Source of the DNA: Anoplopoma fimbria
Lineage: Eukaryota > Chordata > Actinopteri > Perciformes > Anoplopomatidae
Assembly (NCBI RefSeq): GCF_027596085.1
Contig: NC_072457.1
Location: forward strand, 2,221,971 to 2,285,970
Length of the DNA: 64,000 nucleotides
Direction: 5' to 3'
This document shows, piece after piece, positions 63,541 through 64,000 of the stretch (its first letter is position 1; each line of letters starts with the position of its first letter). The translations under genes and the position numbers were made by a program. The notes under the pieces are model-generated. The model ran no database searches and had not been told where the DNA came from. It saw only the letters and a list, made by a program, of their open reading frames with translations.

Positions 63541-64000
63541 ACGCCAGCCACTTAGACCCTTTGAACAAACTGCATCTGGTCTGATTAATAGGACCTTGAA
63601 GGTGTCAGAACACGTGTCCAAAACCCCCCCGCGTGATCGGCGGAGGCAGCCTCTTTTTGAGCGATGTGTTGTTTATTTAATCAGCAGGTTCGGTCGAAGC
63701 GTGTCAATTATTCCCGGGCACTTGGAGGGATGTAAGGAAGGGCGTGGGAGTGCTCGGGGTAAACGGAAGATGAATCGCGAGAGGAGCAATCTGTGGGGCG
63801 TGCGTGTCAGAGCTGTGTGTCCGTGTGATTTTTGGGATGGCGGAGTCGCTAACTAATTCCAGAAGGGGAAGCTGTAACAGACGTGAGGGAAATCAAACTA
63901 CGACTCCATCCAAACATCGCACCAGGCAGGCTCCCAGTCTGTCCTCCATCCAATTACACGGCAGAGAAACGACGTTCATTTGTTTTCAGCCTATTCAGTA
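63541..64000. other. Repeat-free end segment, possibly conserved
   Basis: Balanced sequence with CTGATTAATAGGACC, TTTATTTAATCAGCAGG and GTCAATTATTCCCGG. The 112-codon plus frame has no known domain. The window end cuts the context. Confidence 0.35.

Overview
The window looks like intergenic or deep-intronic DNA from a ray-finned fish, probably a percomorph teleost. That reading rests on three things. (1) Long pure (CA)n/(TG)n tracts are very dense: about fifteen arrays, the longest 156 bp. (2) There are non-LTR retrotransposon fragments of teleost type and a tRNA-derived SINE with intact A and B boxes. (3) Several dispersed repeats have wording I recognise from many percomorph genomes. No database was available, so the taxon is an inference.

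I find no protein-coding gene, exon series, rRNA, tRNA gene or CRISPR array that I can defend. Almost all open frames are short, or come from microsatellites (poly-His/Thr, Cys/Val, Glu, Ser/Leu) or from pyrimidine-rich tracts. The only recognisable coding-derived material is two dead LINE ORF2 fragments: about 18.27-18.70 kb (FADD reverse-transcriptase motif) and about 43.74-44.57 kb (C-terminal part).

Layout. 0-5 kb: non-repetitive DNA with a diverged direct-repeat pair (80-312 and 1797-2013). 5-12 kb: a 119-bp GAA array, purine/pyrimidine blocks and the first three copies of an unclassified ~500-bp repeat family. 12-22 kb: sparse DNA with a LINE remnant, a candidate hAT-like fragment, CA arrays and two conserved-looking segments. 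22-35 kb: two more copies of the ~500-bp family, a 40-bp tandem duplication and a GGA array. 35-45 kb: a TE-like block, a tandem duplication around a TTTA microsatellite, an intact-looking SINE, candidate regulatory DNA with RFX-like sites, and the LINE whose coding sequence has expanded into a 33-bp minisatellite. 45-64 kb: many CA/CT arrays, two copies of a microsatellite-linked repeat, two last copies of the ~500-bp family, an unassigned 72-codon frame holding a perfect 39-nt palindrome, and an 18-bp TAATTA-centred palindrome.

No genes act together here. The plausible functions are cis-regulatory (several low-repeat segments with homeodomain-like or RFX-like sites), but I cannot measure conservation. 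The most informative biology is repeat evolution: in-frame minisatellite birth inside a LINE, near-identical cores of an unclassified repeat, and a flanking sequence that travels with CA microsatellites.
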